NCBI RefSeq assembly: GCF_006152115.1
Contig: NZ_VDFU01000001.1
Coordinates: 62,001 to 126,000 of the forward strand
DNA: 64,000 nt
Reading direction: 5' to 3'
Source: Rubellimicrobium rubrum
Lineage (GTDB): Bacteria; Pseudomonadota; Alphaproteobacteria; Rhodobacterales; Rhodobacteraceae
Both the position numbers and the translations under genes were made by a program. Positions 1 through 9,109 of this stretch are shown here, piece by piece (positions within the stretch are counted from its first letter, which is position 1; the number at the start of each line of letters is the position of its first letter). A model generated the notes under the pieces. It saw only the letters and a program-made list of their open reading frames with translations, was not told the origin of the DNA and did not search any database.

Positions 1-1
1 G

Positions 2-388
2 CGGCTGATCGAGTACCATTCCCCGGACGGTGGCCTGCGGGGGGTGTGCCTGACCGACCTGCTCGATGACGGGCTGAGCATGGTCTATTCCTTCTTCGAC
101 CCTGCCCGAGAGAAGGACTCGCTGGGAACCTACGTGATCCTCGATCATGTCCAGATCGCCCGCGAACTGGGCCTGCCCTATGTCTATCTGGGCTATTGGG
201 TGCCCGGTTCGGACAAGATGGGCTACAAGGCCCGCTTCGGCGCCCTTGAGGTGTATAAGCGCGGTCAGTGGCAGCCCATCGGCGACCCGGCCAGCTATTC
301 GGTCGAAACCCATCCGTTGTCCGTGGACCCGATCGCCGAGCAGGTGGCGCGCATCCACCTGCCCGACGCGCGCCCGACCCGGGCCTGA
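2..388 (+). CDS. bpt: Aspartate/glutamate leucyltransferase (Bpt/ATE family), C-terminal part
   Basis: The reading frame is open from the first base of the window to a TGA at 388, so the N-terminal half is missing. The visible 128 residues carry the C-terminal signature of arginyl/leucyl-tRNA-protein transferases: the [12 protein letters not shown] segment, a T-Y-V-I-L-D-H stretch, and the [22 protein letters not shown] motif of the GNAT-like fold. The family transfers Leu (bacterial Bpt) or Arg from aminoacyl-tRNA to N-terminal acidic residues, marking proteins for ClpSAP degradation in the cytoplasm. Bacterial members of this length are usually Bpt, but the donor specificity cannot be read from this fragment. 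Confidence 0.88.
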   Translation, partial: RLIEYHSPDGGLRGVCLTDLLDDGLSMVYSFFDPAREKDSLGTYVILDHVQIARELGLPYVYLGYWVPGSDKMGYKARFGALEVYKRGQWQPIGDPASYSVETHPLSVDPIAEQVARIHLPDARPTRA

Positions 389-578
389 GCCGATCACCGC
401 AGGCCGGTTGATTGCCGCGCCCCGAGCCCGAGTCACGAACGCCCCAGGGCGTCCGTCGGACGACCTATGACCCTGCGGCACGGACCACCAACACGGTTGA
501 CGGATGGCAGGCAGCCTTTAAAGGCTCGCTTGACAGGCCCGTCGCCAGACGCGGGCTCCGTGATTCCGGGGGAGGGGC

Positions 579-1118
579 ATGCAGGGGCTTTTACGAGTAT
601 CGGACGCCATCGATCGGGTGAACACGTTCTTTGGCCGGGTCGCCGCGTACTTTGTGCTGGCAGCCGCGCTGATCAGCGCGGGCAACGCCATGATGCGCTA
701 CGCCTTCGACTACAGCTCGAACGCGTTCCTCGAGATCCAGTGGTACCTGTTCGCGGGCATCGTCATGCTGGGCGCCGCCAACACGCTGCGCCGGAACGAG
801 CATGTCCGGGTGGACCTCGTCTATATGGCGATCTCCGAGCGGAAGCGCTTGTGGGTGGACACCTTCGGGATCATCCTCTTCCTGTTCCCCTTCACGATAT
901 TCCTGGCCTGGCTGTCCTGGCCCATCGCCCTGCGGGCGCTCCAGACCGGTGAGATGTCGTCGAGCGCCGGGGGCCTGCTGCGCTGGCCGGTGCGCATGGT
1001 GATCTGTCTCGGCTTCGCCCTTGTGGCGCTTCAGGGCCTGTCCGAGCTCATCAAGCGCATTGCGGGGCTGAGGGGCGTCGTCGCCTTCAGCACCGACTAC
1101 GAAAAGCCGCAGCAGTAA
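579..1118 (+). CDS. dctQ: TRAP transporter small permease (DctQ type)
   Basis: A 179-residue membrane protein with four hydrophobic segments (roughly residues 15-40, 50-70, 90-115 and 130-155), matching the four-helix DctQ subunit of tripartite ATP-independent periplasmic transporters. The conserved-looking stretch around EIQWYLFAGIVMLGAANTLRRNEHVRVD is typical of the family and lies after the second helix. An ATG at 579 follows a GGGGGAGGGG Shine-Dalgarno. The stop at 1118 overlaps the ribosome site of dctM, so the two are co-translated as one inner-membrane unit. The 190-nt upstream gap holds a weak TTGACG element at 497-502, but no convincing -10. The substrate cannot be deduced from sequence; dctP-type neighbours suggest an organic acid. 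Confidence 0.9.
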   Translation: MQGLLRVSDAIDRVNTFFGRVAAYFVLAAALISAGNAMMRYAFDYSSNAFLEIQWYLFAGIVMLGAANTLRRNEHVRVDLVYMAISERKRLWVDTFGIILFLFPFTIFLAWLSWPIALRALQTGEMSSSAGGLLRWPVRMVICLGFALVALQGLSELIKRIAGLRGVVAFSTDYEKPQQ

Positions 1119-1130
1119 GGAGCCGCGCCC

Positions 1131-2765
1131 GTGTTCGACTTTGGCCCTCTGCCGCCCCTCATGTTCCTGAGCATGGTCTGCTTCATGCTCTACGGCTTTC
1201 CGGTGGCCTTCTCGCTCGGTGCGGTCGGCTTGTTCTTCGGCCTGATCGGGATCGCGACGGACCACTTCACCGAAGCCTTCCTCGCTGCCCTGCCCCATCG
1301 CGTGTTCGGCATCGTGTCGAACGACATCCTGCTCGCCATTCCCTTTTTCACCCTGATGGGGGCCATCCTCGAACGGGCCAAGCTTGCGGAGGATCTGCTC
1401 GAGGGCACAGGCAAGCTGTTCGGCGCCATTCCGGGCGGCCTGGCCTATGCCGTGATCGTGGTCGGGGCGCTTCTGGGCGCCGTGACGGGGACGGTGGCCG
1501 CCTCGGTGCTCACCATGGGGGTGATCTCGCTGCCCATCATGCTCCGCTACGGCTACAACCAGCGGCTTGCGACTGGGGTGATCGCAGCGTCGGGGACGAT
1601 CGCGCAGCTGATCCCCCCCTCGCTCGTGCTCGTGGTGCTGGCGGACCAGCTCGGACGGTCGGTGGGCGACCTTTACAAGGGCGCGGTCCTGCCAGCGGCG
1701 CTGCAGGTCGGCCTGTTCATCTCGTTCATCCTCGTTCTGTCTCTGTTCAAGCCCAAGTTGATGCCGCCTCTCCCCAAGGAAGTGCGCGGCGACCTGAACC
1801 TCCGCCTCGTGGCGCAGGTGCTGATCGGGGTCATCCCGGTCCTGGTGCTGATGTTCCTCGTGCTCGGCACCATCTTCCTGGGCCTGGCGACGCCGACGGA
1901 GTCTGGAGCCTTGGGCGTCGTGGGCGCGATGGCCCTTGCCGCCGCCAACCGGCGTCTCACCTGGCCCCTTCTGAGCGAGGCGATGGCGCGGACGGCCCAG
2001 CTCACGGCGATGGTGCTGTTCATCCTGATCGGTGCGACCGTCTTCACCCTGGTCTTCCAAGGCATGGACGGCGGGCGGTGGATCGAGCACCTCCTGGAGG
2101 GGCTGCCGGGCGGTCAGATCGGCTTCCTGATCTTCGTCAACATCTTCATCTTCTTCCTGGCGTTCTTCCTCGACTTCTTCGAGATCGCCTTCATCGTGAT
2201 TCCCCTTCTCGCCCCGGTGGCCGAGAACCTGGGAATCGACCTCGTGTGGTTCGGCGTGCTCATCTGCATCAACCTGCAAACGAGCTTTATGCACCCCCCT
2301 TTCGGCTTCGCGTTGTTCTACCTCCGCTCCATCGCTCCGCGCGAGGTGGCCACCAAGCAGATCTACCTGGGTGCGATCCCATGGCTCGGGCTCCAACTGA
2401 CGCTGGTCGCGATCGTGATCTTCTGGCCCGGGCTGGTGACGAACATGCTGGACCGCGGGCCCACGATGGATCCGGCGGACGTGCAGATCATCGTGCCGGG
2501 GGTCGGCGTGGGATCGGGCGGCGGACTTGGCCAGATCGGAGGGGGGTTGGGTCAGGCCCCAGGCCTCGGCGGCGGCGCACCGGGGCTCACGGCGCCCGGC
2601 GCCTCGGGCCAGACCGGCGGCGGCCTTGGCACTCCGCCCGGCCTCGGCACCCCGCCTGGCCTCCAGCCGGCAACGCCCAGCGCTCCGGCCCCGGCTGCAC
2701 CGGGCGGAGGTCTGGGCGGTGGCTTGGGCGTTCCTCCAGGACTCCAGCCTGCTCCTGCGCAGTAA
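1131..2765 (+). CDS. dctM: TRAP transporter large permease (DctM type) with Gly/Pro-rich C-terminal tail
   Basis: A GTG start with AAGGAG 8 nt upstream gives 544 residues. The first ~450 residues are a multi-helix DctM permease, recognisable from the N-terminal PPLMFLSMVCFMLYGFPVAFSLG region, the G-T-V-A-A-S-V-L-T-M-G and G-T-I-A-Q-L-I-P-P-S repeats, and the late MHPPFGFALFYLR motif. It drives sodium- or proton-coupled uptake with DctQ and a periplasmic binding protein. Unusually, after the last helix (about residue 446) the protein continues for ~90 residues of low-complexity Gly, Pro, Leu and Ala, with repeats such as GGGLG and PPGLQP. Normal family members stop soon after the last helix. 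The tail follows the helices in one open frame without a frameshift. Confidence 0.92.
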   Translation: MFDFGPLPPLMFLSMVCFMLYGFPVAFSLGAVGLFFGLIGIATDHFTEAFLAALPHRVFGIVSNDILLAIPFFTLMGAILERAKLAEDLLEGTGKLFGAIPGGLAYAVIVVGALLGAVTGTVAASVLTMGVISLPIMLRYGYNQRLATGVIAASGTIAQLIPPSLVLVVLADQLGRSVGDLYKGAVLPAALQVGLFISFILVLSLFKPKLMPPLPKEVRGDLNLRLVAQVLIGVIPVLVLMFLVLGTIFLGLATPTESGALGVVGAMALAAANRRLTWPLLSEAMARTAQLTAMVLFILIGATVFTLVFQGMDGGRWIEHLLEGLPGGQIGFLIFVNIFIFFLAFFLDFFEIAFIVIPLLAPVAENLGIDLVWFGVLICINLQTSFMHPPFGFALFYLRSIAPREVATKQIYLGAIPWLGLQLTLVAIVIFWPGLVTNMLDRGPTMDPADVQIIVPGVGVGSGGGLGQIGGGLGQAPGLGGGAPGLTAPGASGQTGGGLGTPPGLGTPPGLQPATPSAPAPAAPGGGLGGGLGVPPGLQPAPAQ

Positions 2766-2776
2766 CACGAATGAAA

Positions 2777-2809
2777 GAACCCCCGGAGAGCGCCGCTCTC
2801 CGGGGGTTC
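2777..2809. terminator. Bidirectional terminator between dctM and dctP
   Basis: A perfect 15-bp inverted repeat (arms 2777-2791 and 2795-2809, GCC loop) lies between the convergent stops of dctM and dctP. A-rich sequence precedes it and T-rich bases follow on each strand, so it can stop both transcripts. Confidence 0.85.
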
Positions 2810-2831
2810 GGTCATTCCGTGACGCTTGTGG

Positions 2832-3941
<1,110 letters not shown>

Positions 3942-4189
3942 CTAGGGACTCCGCCTTGGGTGCGGAGCTTCTGCGGCGCGATGTTAACGGCTCGGGGGGG
4001 TGCGGCAAGCGGCGGAATGGCGGATAACGCAGGGTCATGCCCAAGGGCGCCTTCGCTGGGGGCGGCGTCGGACATCGCGGTAAAGGCATTCGATGCAATC
4101 GGGGCACAGAGGGGGCGTGCCTTCGCCGGGGCGGAACAGCGCGGGCCCGGTTTCGTTGGGCGAACGTGAAGCAAGTCAGGAGAGCCGCC

Positions 4190-5134
4190 ATGTCCGACGC
4201 CCCCGCCGCCAGTGGGTCCGCCACGGCCAGTTCCGGATCGGGCGCCAAGCGCGGACGCGGCTGGTGGCGTCTGCTGGTCAATGTCTACAAGGAGATGACC
4301 GAGGATCATGTCGGCCTGATCGCGGCCGGCGTGGCCTTCTACTCGTTGCTTGCCATCTTTCCGGGGATCGTGGCCGGGATGGCCGTGGCCGGGCTGGTGA
4401 TGGACCCCAGCACCGTCGTCTCGCAGCTCGAGGGCCTGTCACGGTTCCTGCCGCAGGAGGCCGCGACGATCGTGATCGACCAGGCCGTGGCCGTCGCGGG
4501 GTCCGAGGGAGGGGGGCTGGGGCTGGCCGCGCTGTTCGGCCTTCTTGTGGCGCTTTATTCGGCCTCGAAGGGCGTGACCTCGCTGATGGAGGGGCTGAAC
4601 GTCGCCTTCGAGGTCGAGGAAAACCGCGGCCTCGTGCGGTACTATCTGACGGCCTTTGCGCTGACGATCGGGCTGATCATCGGCTTCCTGCTGATCGTGG
4701 CGATCCTGGCCCTGCTGCCGGTCGTGCTGGCCTTCCTCCAGTTCGGAGACGCCACGCAGACCCTGGTGTCGATCCTGCGCTGGCCGCTGGTCCTGATCGT
4801 CGTGGCGCTGGGACTCGCCATCCTTTACCGCTACGCGCCCAGCCGCGGGCCGGTGCCTTGGCATTGGATCACCCTCGGGGCCGGCGCCGCCTGCGGGCTT
4901 TGGCTGATCGGCTCCGTCCTGTTCGCCATCTACGTGCAGAACTTCGGCGGCTACAACGAAACCTTCGGGGCGCTGGGCGGCGTCATCATCCTGCTGACCT
5001 GGCTCTGGCTGTCCGCCTACATCGTGCTCATGGGCGCGGAGGTGGACGGCGAGGTCGAGCGTCAGGACAAGGAGGAAGACGGACAAGCCCAGCCTGTCCA
5101 GGCCGCCAAGGCTGTGACTCCCGGCACGAAATAA
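4190..5134 (+). CDS. YihY/BrkB family inner-membrane protein
   Basis: The start at 4190 is preferred because AGGAG ends 7 nt before it. A longer open frame upstream has no ribosome site and non-protein-like composition. The 314-residue product has a short hydrophilic N-terminus, then the YihY hallmark D-H-V-G-L-I-A-A-G-V-A-F-Y-S-L-L-A-I-F-P and about six membrane helices, with F-G-G-Y-N-E-T-F-G-A-L-G-G-V-I near the C-terminus. The family was once called ribonuclease BN, a misassignment; its cellular role is unclear (envelope integrity or transport proposed). The C-terminal ~35 residues are charged and cytoplasmic. It stands alone before the ilv operon. Confidence 0.88.
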   Translation: MSDAPAASGSATASSGSGAKRGRGWWRLLVNVYKEMTEDHVGLIAAGVAFYSLLAIFPGIVAGMAVAGLVMDPSTVVSQLEGLSRFLPQEAATIVIDQAVAVAGSEGGGLGLAALFGLLVALYSASKGVTSLMEGLNVAFEVEENRGLVRYYLTAFALTIGLIIGFLLIVAILALLPVVLAFLQFGDATQTLVSILRWPLVLIVVALGLAILYRYAPSRGPVPWHWITLGAGAACGLWLIGSVLFAIYVQNFGGYNETFGALGGVIILLTWLWLSAYIVLMGAEVDGEVERQDKEEDGQAQPVQAAKAVTPGTK

Positions 5135-5181
5135 TATTATCCAGAGACCCGCACCTGCGACATTTTCTCACTTAACAGAGG

Positions 5182-5210
5182 TTGACCCAACGCGTGTCAG
5201 CAGGCATAAG
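5182..5210 (+). promoter_or_regulatory. Probable sigma-70 promoter of the ilvBN operon
   Basis: TTGACC (5182-5187) and CATAAG (5205-5210) are separated by 17 nt. Transcription would begin near 5217, about 20 nt before the leader peptide start. The position fits the attenuator that follows. Confidence 0.55.
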
Positions 5211-5237
5211 GCCCTCCGCGAACCATGGGAGCGGCGA

Positions 5238-5285
5238 GTGAGCCTTCTTCTTGTAGTGGTAACGGTGAGGCGCATGGGCCGGTAA
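5238..5285 (+). CDS. ilv leader peptide
   Basis: A 15-codon frame, too short for routine gene calling, starts at GTG 5238 behind GGGAG (5227-5231) and ends at TAA 5285. It encodes MSLLLVVVTVRRMGR, with three consecutive Leu codons (CTT), then Val-Val-Val-Thr-Val. Leader peptides rich in the end-product amino acids are the hallmark of ribosome-mediated attenuation, and Leu and Val are products of the pathway started by the downstream acetolactate synthase. Slow translation at these codons when charged tRNA is scarce would set which RNA hairpin forms next. Confidence 0.85.
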   Translation: MSLLLVVVTVRRMGR

Positions 5286-5339
5286 CGGTTGACCCATCCG
5301 GTCCCCATGCGCCCCCGAGAACCCTCCCGGGGGCTTTTT
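5269..5339 (+). promoter_or_regulatory. ilvBN transcription attenuator (antiterminator and terminator)
   Basis: Two alternative structures can be drawn. Antiterminator: 5269-5278 (GGCGCATGGG, within the leader peptide codons) pairs perfectly with 5304-5313, extended by CCGG 5279-5282 with CCGG 5298-5301. Terminator: GCCCCCG 5311-5317 pairs with CGGGGGC 5328-5334, followed by TTTTT 5335-5339. The arms share 5311-5313, so they compete. A ribosome stalled on the Leu codons leaves 5269 free and the antiterminator forms. A ribosome reaching the stop at 5285 covers the 5' arm and lets the terminator form. The terminator sits directly before ilvB and argues against the upstream ATG at 5341 as its start. 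Confidence 0.8.
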
Positions 5340-5364
5340 CATGCCAGAGCGACGGAGAACGACG

Positions 5365-7134
5365 ATGGACGGAGCGACGCAGATGACCCGCGAGATGTCG
5401 GGCGCCCGCATGGTGGTGCAGGCTCTCAAGGATCAGGGCGTGGACACCGTGTTCGGTTATCCGGGCGGCGCGGTCCTTCCCATCTATGACGAGATCTTTC
5501 AGCAGAACGACATCCGCCACATCCTTGTGCGGCACGAGCAGGGCGCGGTCCATGCCGCCGAGGGCTATGCGCGCTCCACCGGCAAGGTCGGCGTGGCGCT
5601 GGTCACCTCGGGCCCCGGCGCGACCAACGCGGTCACGGGCCTGACCGACGCGCTGCTCGACTCGATCCCCATCGTTGTCTTGACGGGTCAGGTCCCGACC
5701 TTCATGATCGGCTCGGACGCCTTTCAGGAGGCCGACACCATCGGCATCACCCGCCCCTGCACCAAGGCCAACTGGCTGGTGAAGGACACGGACCGGCTAG
5801 CCCAGACCTTGCACGAAGCATTCCACGTCGCCCGCTCGGGCCGTCCGGGTCCGGTCCTCGTGGACATCCCCAAGGACGTCCAGTTCGCCACCGGCACCTA
5901 TTCCGGCGCGCGCGAGCATGTCTCGCGTTACCAGCCCAAGCGCCAGCCCGACCCCGCGATGATCGAGGCCATCGTCGAGGCCATGGAGACGGCCGCCCGC
6001 CCGGTCTTCTACACCGGCGGTGGCGTCATCAACTCGGGGTCCGAGGCGACGCGCCTCCTGCGAGAGCTGGTCGCGGCGACCGGCTTCCCGATCACCTCGA
6101 CGCTGATGGGCCTGGGCGCCTATCCGGCGTCGGGCCCGCAATGGCTCGGGATGCTCGGGATGCACGGCCTCTACGAGGCCAACATGGCGATGCACGGCTG
6201 CGACCTGATGCTGAACATCGGCGCCCGCTTCGACGACCGCATCACCGGGCGGCTGGACGCGTTCAGCCCCGGCTCCCGGAAGGTGCATATCGACATCGAC
6301 CCGTCCTCCATCAACAAGGTCGTCCGCGTCGAGATGCCTGTCGTGGCGGATATCGCGGATGCATTGCGGGCGACTCTCGACCTGTGGACCGCGCGAGGGC
6401 GCAGGCTCAACACCCAGGGGCTGTCCGTGTGGCAGAACCAGGTCGGCCAATGGCGCGCGCGCCGCTGCCTGAGCTACACGCCGTCCCAGACCACCATCAA
6501 GCCGCAGTATGCCCTGGAGCGGCTGGAAGCCCTGACCAAGAAGTACGAGCGCTACATCTGCACCGAGGTCGGCCAGCACCAGATGTGGGCCGCGCAGTTC
6601 CTGGGCTTCGAGGATCCGAACCGCTGGATGACCTCGGGCGGCCTCGGCACTATGGGCTACGGCTTTCCGGCGTCCATTGGCGTGCAGCTCGCCCACCCTG
6701 ACGCGCTCGTCATCAACGTCGCGGGCGAGGCCTCGTGGCTTATGAACATGCAGGAGATGGGCACGGCGATGCAGTACCGCCTGCCGGTCAAGCAGTTCAT
6801 CCTGAACAACGAACGCCTTGGCATGGTGCGCCAGTGGCAGCAGCTCCTCCACGGAGAGCGGTATTCGCAGTCCTGGAGCGAGGCCCTGCCCGACTTCGTG
6901 AAGCTCGCCGAAGCGTTCGGGGCCAAGGGGATCCTTTGCAAGGACCCCGCCGACCTCGACGACGCGATCATGGAGATGCTGGCCTATGACGGCCCGGTCA
7001 TCTTTGATTGCCTGGTCGAAAAGCACGAGAATTGCTTCCCCATGATCCCGTCGGGCAAGCCGCACAACGAGATGCTGTTGGGCGAGGCCTCGACCGAGGG
7101 CGCGATCCAGGCCGGGGGCGCGGTGCTCGTCTGA
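5365..7134 (+). CDS. ilvB: Acetolactate synthase large (catalytic) subunit
   Basis: The start at 5365 has CGGAGAA 5-6 nt upstream; an ATG at 5341 touches the terminator T-run and lacks a ribosome site. The 589 residues show the three ThDP-enzyme domains: N-terminal PYR domain with the catalytic Glu at about residue 58 (RHEQGAVHAAEGYA), central FAD/DHAP-synthase-like domain, and C-terminal PP domain. The enzyme condenses two pyruvates, or pyruvate and 2-oxobutyrate, in the first shared step of Val, Leu and Ile synthesis, acting with IlvN. One oddity: the ThDP/metal motif reads G-E-A-S (VAGEASWLMNMQE) where most ThDP enzymes have G-D-G/A-S. The rest of the site, with I-L-N-N-E-R-L-G-M-V, looks normal. 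Expression is under the attenuator just upstream. Confidence 0.95.
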   Translation: MDGATQMTREMSGARMVVQALKDQGVDTVFGYPGGAVLPIYDEIFQQNDIRHILVRHEQGAVHAAEGYARSTGKVGVALVTSGPGATNAVTGLTDALLDSIPIVVLTGQVPTFMIGSDAFQEADTIGITRPCTKANWLVKDTDRLAQTLHEAFHVARSGRPGPVLVDIPKDVQFATGTYSGAREHVSRYQPKRQPDPAMIEAIVEAMETAARPVFYTGGGVINSGSEATRLLRELVAATGFPITSTLMGLGAYPASGPQWLGMLGMHGLYEANMAMHGCDLMLNIGARFDDRITGRLDAFSPGSRKVHIDIDPSSINKVVRVEMPVVADIADALRATLDLWTARGRRLNTQGLSVWQNQVGQWRARRCLSYTPSQTTIKPQYALERLEALTKKYERYICTEVGQHQMWAAQFLGFEDPNRWMTSGGLGTMGYGFPASIGVQLAHPDALVINVAGEASWLMNMQEMGTAMQYRLPVKQFILNNERLGMVRQWQQLLHGERYSQSWSEALPDFVKLAEAFGAKGILCKDPADLDDAIMEMLAYDGPVIFDCLVEKHENCFPMIPSGKPHNEMLLGEASTEGAIQAGGAVLV

Positions 7135-7157
7135 GCGCCGGGAAAGGACACAGGACC

Positions 7158-7724
7158 ATGGCGCTGAACATCGCATCGGGCTCCACGAGCCACTCGGCCT
7201 ACAACCTTCGCTCCACCCACTCCGACGTGGTGGAGCGGCACACGCTCGCGATCATCGTGGACAACGAACCCGGCGTGCTGGCGCGGGTCATCGGCCTGTT
7301 TTCCGGGCGCGGCTACAACATCGAGTCACTGACCGTGGCCGAAACCGATCATCAGGGGCACCTGTCGCGCATCACCATCGTGACCGCCGGTACGTCGCAG
7401 ATCATCGACCAGATCGAGGCGCAGCTGGGCCGCATCGTGTCGGTGCGCGAGGTCCACGACCTCACCGCTGAGGGCCCGGCGGTCGAGCGGGAGCTTGCGC
7501 TTCTCAAGGTCGGGGGCACCGGGGACCTCCGGGTCGAGGCCCTGCGGCTCGCGGATGTGTTCCGAGCGCGGGTGGTGGACTCCACCCTGTCGAGCTTCGT
7601 GTTCGAAATCACGGGAACGCCCGAGAAGGTGGATGCCTTCGCCGACCTCATGCGCCCCTTGGGTCTGCAGGAAATCGCGCGGACCGGGGTTGCGGCTTTG
7701 TCGCGTGGTCTGAAGACGGGCTGA
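7158..7724 (+). CDS. ilvN: Acetolactate synthase small (regulatory) subunit
   Basis: The ATG at 7158, 23 nt after ilvB and behind GGAAAGGA, gives 188 residues. A longer in-frame extension overlaps ilvB and is not protein-like. An N-terminal ACT domain (about residues 30-105, with V-D-N-E-P-G-V-L-A-R-V-I-G-L-F-S-G-R-G-Y-N-I-E-S-L) binds the feedback inhibitor valine. The C-terminal domain (L-A-L-L-K-V to the end) contacts the catalytic subunit. Length and motifs match single-ACT bacterial IlvH/IlvN proteins, with ~25 extra N-terminal residues that are polar and rich in Ser, Thr and His. It forms the operon with ilvB. Confidence 0.95.
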   Translation: MALNIASGSTSHSAYNLRSTHSDVVERHTLAIIVDNEPGVLARVIGLFSGRGYNIESLTVAETDHQGHLSRITIVTAGTSQIIDQIEAQLGRIVSVREVHDLTAEGPAVERELALLKVGGTGDLRVEALRLADVFRARVVDSTLSSFVFEITGTPEKVDAFADLMRPLGLQEIARTGVAALSRGLKTG

Positions 7725-7777
7725 GCGTCGCCGTCTGCGGCGACCGTCACGACGGGTCTTACATCCCCCATGGATAT

Positions 7778-7793
7778 TTGATCAAACGATCAA
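7778..7793. promoter_or_regulatory. Possible operator before the nucleoside hydrolase gene
   Basis: TTGATC (7778-7783) and GATCAA (7788-7793) form a perfect 6-bp inverted repeat with a 4-nt spacer, 19 nt upstream of the hydrolase ATG. Such GATC-centred palindromes are typical of small repressor operators, but no regulator gene lies nearby. Confidence 0.3.
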
Positions 7794-7812
7794 GAACCGA
7801 CAAGGGACGCCC

Positions 7813-8754
7813 ATGACGCCGCGCAAGATCATCATCGACAGCGACCCCGGCCAGGATGACGCCGTGGCGATCCTTCTCGCCTTGGCCTCGCCCGAGCTGG
7901 AGGTTCTGGGCATCACGGCGGTTGCGGGCAACGTCCCGCTGCCCCTGACGCAACTGAATGCCCGCAAGACCGTCGAACTGGCGGGGCGCAAGGTCCCGGT
8001 GATGGCCGGCTGCGACCGGCCCTTGAGCCGCGTGCTCGAGACGGCCGAGCACGTTCACGGCAAGACCGGGCTCAACGGCGCGGACCTGCCCGAGCCCGCC
8101 CTGCCCCTCGACCCCCGGCATGCCGTGGACTTCCTGATCGATACGCTGCGGGCCGAAGCGCCCGGCACCGTGACACTTTGTGTCCTTGGCCCGCAGACCA
8201 ACATCGCGACGGCTTTCCAGCTCGCCCCGGATATCGTGAGCCGGGTACAGGAGATCGTCCTGATGGGCGGGGGCTTCTTCGAGGGCGGCAACATCACGCC
8301 AGCCGCCGAGTTCAACATCTACGTGGACCCCGAGGCCGCCGACATCGTCCTGCGATGCGGACGCCCGATCACGATCATCCCGCTCGATTGCACGCATTCG
8401 GCCCTGACCACCCGCGCTCGGGTGGAGCGGTTCCGCGCCATGGGCACCCGCGTGGGCGAGGTCACCGCCGGGTGGCTCGACTTCTTCGAGCGGTTCGACG
8501 TGCAGAAGTACGGCTCCGAGGGTGGACCGCTGCACGATCCCTGCGTCATCGCTTTCCTGCTGCGCCCCGAACTGTTCGGCGGACGGCTCATCAACGTGGA
8601 GATCGAGACGGAGTCGGAGCTCACCCGCGGGATGACGGTTGCCGACTGGTGGCGGGTCACCAACCGCCCGCCCAACGCCACCTGGATCCGGGAGGTGAAT
8701 GCGGAAGGGTATTTCGCCCTGCTGGCGGAAAGGCTTGGGACCTTGCAATCCTAA
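7813..8754 (+). CDS. Inosine-uridine preferring nucleoside hydrolase family protein
   Basis: A 313-residue enzyme of the IunH/Rih family, which hydrolyses the N-glycosidic bond of ribonucleosides in salvage. The N-terminal Asp cluster D-S-D-P-G-Q-D-D-A (residues ~9-17) is the calcium- and ribose-binding signature. Further family marks are G-N-V-P-L near residue 40, V-L-M-G-G-G-F and A-E-F-N-I-Y-V-D-P-E-A-A in the middle, and H-D-P-C near residue 240. Base specificity cannot be read from sequence. AAGGGA precedes the ATG. The gene is a single unit between a palindromic candidate operator and a downstream hairpin. Confidence 0.92.
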   Translation: MTPRKIIIDSDPGQDDAVAILLALASPELEVLGITAVAGNVPLPLTQLNARKTVELAGRKVPVMAGCDRPLSRVLETAEHVHGKTGLNGADLPEPALPLDPRHAVDFLIDTLRAEAPGTVTLCVLGPQTNIATAFQLAPDIVSRVQEIVLMGGGFFEGGNITPAAEFNIYVDPEAADIVLRCGRPITIIPLDCTHSALTTRARVERFRAMGTRVGEVTAGWLDFFERFDVQKYGSEGGPLHDPCVIAFLLRPELFGGRLINVEIETESELTRGMTVADWWRVTNRPPNATWIREVNAEGYFALLAERLGTLQS

Positions 8755-8806
8755 TTTCCAGTCAGGCACAGGGGATCGACTGAGCCTTCCGATTCCGCGC
8801 CATTAG

Positions 8807-8834
8807 GGTCCTTCCGAAACAATACGGAAGGATC
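8807..8834. terminator. Hairpin, probable terminator of the nucleoside hydrolase gene
   Basis: GGTCCTTCCG (8807-8816) pairs with CGGAAGGATC (8825-8834) through one G-T wobble with an 8-nt loop, followed by TTAACTTTT. It lies 52 nt after the stop codon and before the next ribosome site. Confidence 0.6.
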
Positions 8835-8893
8835 TTAACTTTTAGCGCATAATCAGATATCATTCCGTCATCGCATCCGTGACGGAGATCGGC

Positions 8894-9109
8894 ATGCGCT
8901 TGCTTTCTTGCAGTCCTGTCTTGCTGCTTGTCATCGCTTTCATTTGGTCGATTGCAGCCAGCGCGGTTCACGCCCAGGTGCCTCCTCATGCCCCCGGCAC
9001 TGTTTGCGTGACCTCGCAAGGCTGGTGCTGGGCGCAGGTCCCCGGCCCCCCGGGTTACCCCTGCAGTTGCCCCTTGGGAGGTGATCTTGTTTCAGGTGTT
9101 TTGGGATAG
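8894..9109 (+). CDS. Small secreted cysteine-containing protein, unknown function
   Basis: The ATG at 8894 (GGAG 6 nt upstream) opens a 71-residue product. Residues 1-28 are a classical signal peptide (positive start, long hydrophobic core, cleavage plausible after A-V-H-A). The mature ~43 residues are rich in Pro and Gly and contain four cysteines in the pattern C-x5-C and C-x-C, with W residues between (G-W-C-W-A-Q). I recall similar short secreted proteins ending in a P-C-x-C-P-x-G region in other alphaproteobacteria, but know of no function. The 3' end overlaps the following gene by about 23 nt, suggesting translational linkage. Confidence 0.6.
   Translation: MRLLSCSPVLLLVIAFIWSIAASAVHAQVPPHAPGTVCVTSQGWCWAQVPGPPGYPCSCPLGGDLVSGVLG

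Noticed and set aside
591-2768. 725-codon open frame on the minus strand opposite dctQM
   Set aside because: Its composition is rich in Arg, Glu, His and Asp with no domains, as expected for the antisense of a high-GC gene. The plus-strand genes have clear families and ribosome sites.
5341-5364. ATG at 5341 as start of ilvB
   Set aside because: It directly follows the terminator T-run and lacks a ribosome site. ATG 5365 has one and fits homologues.
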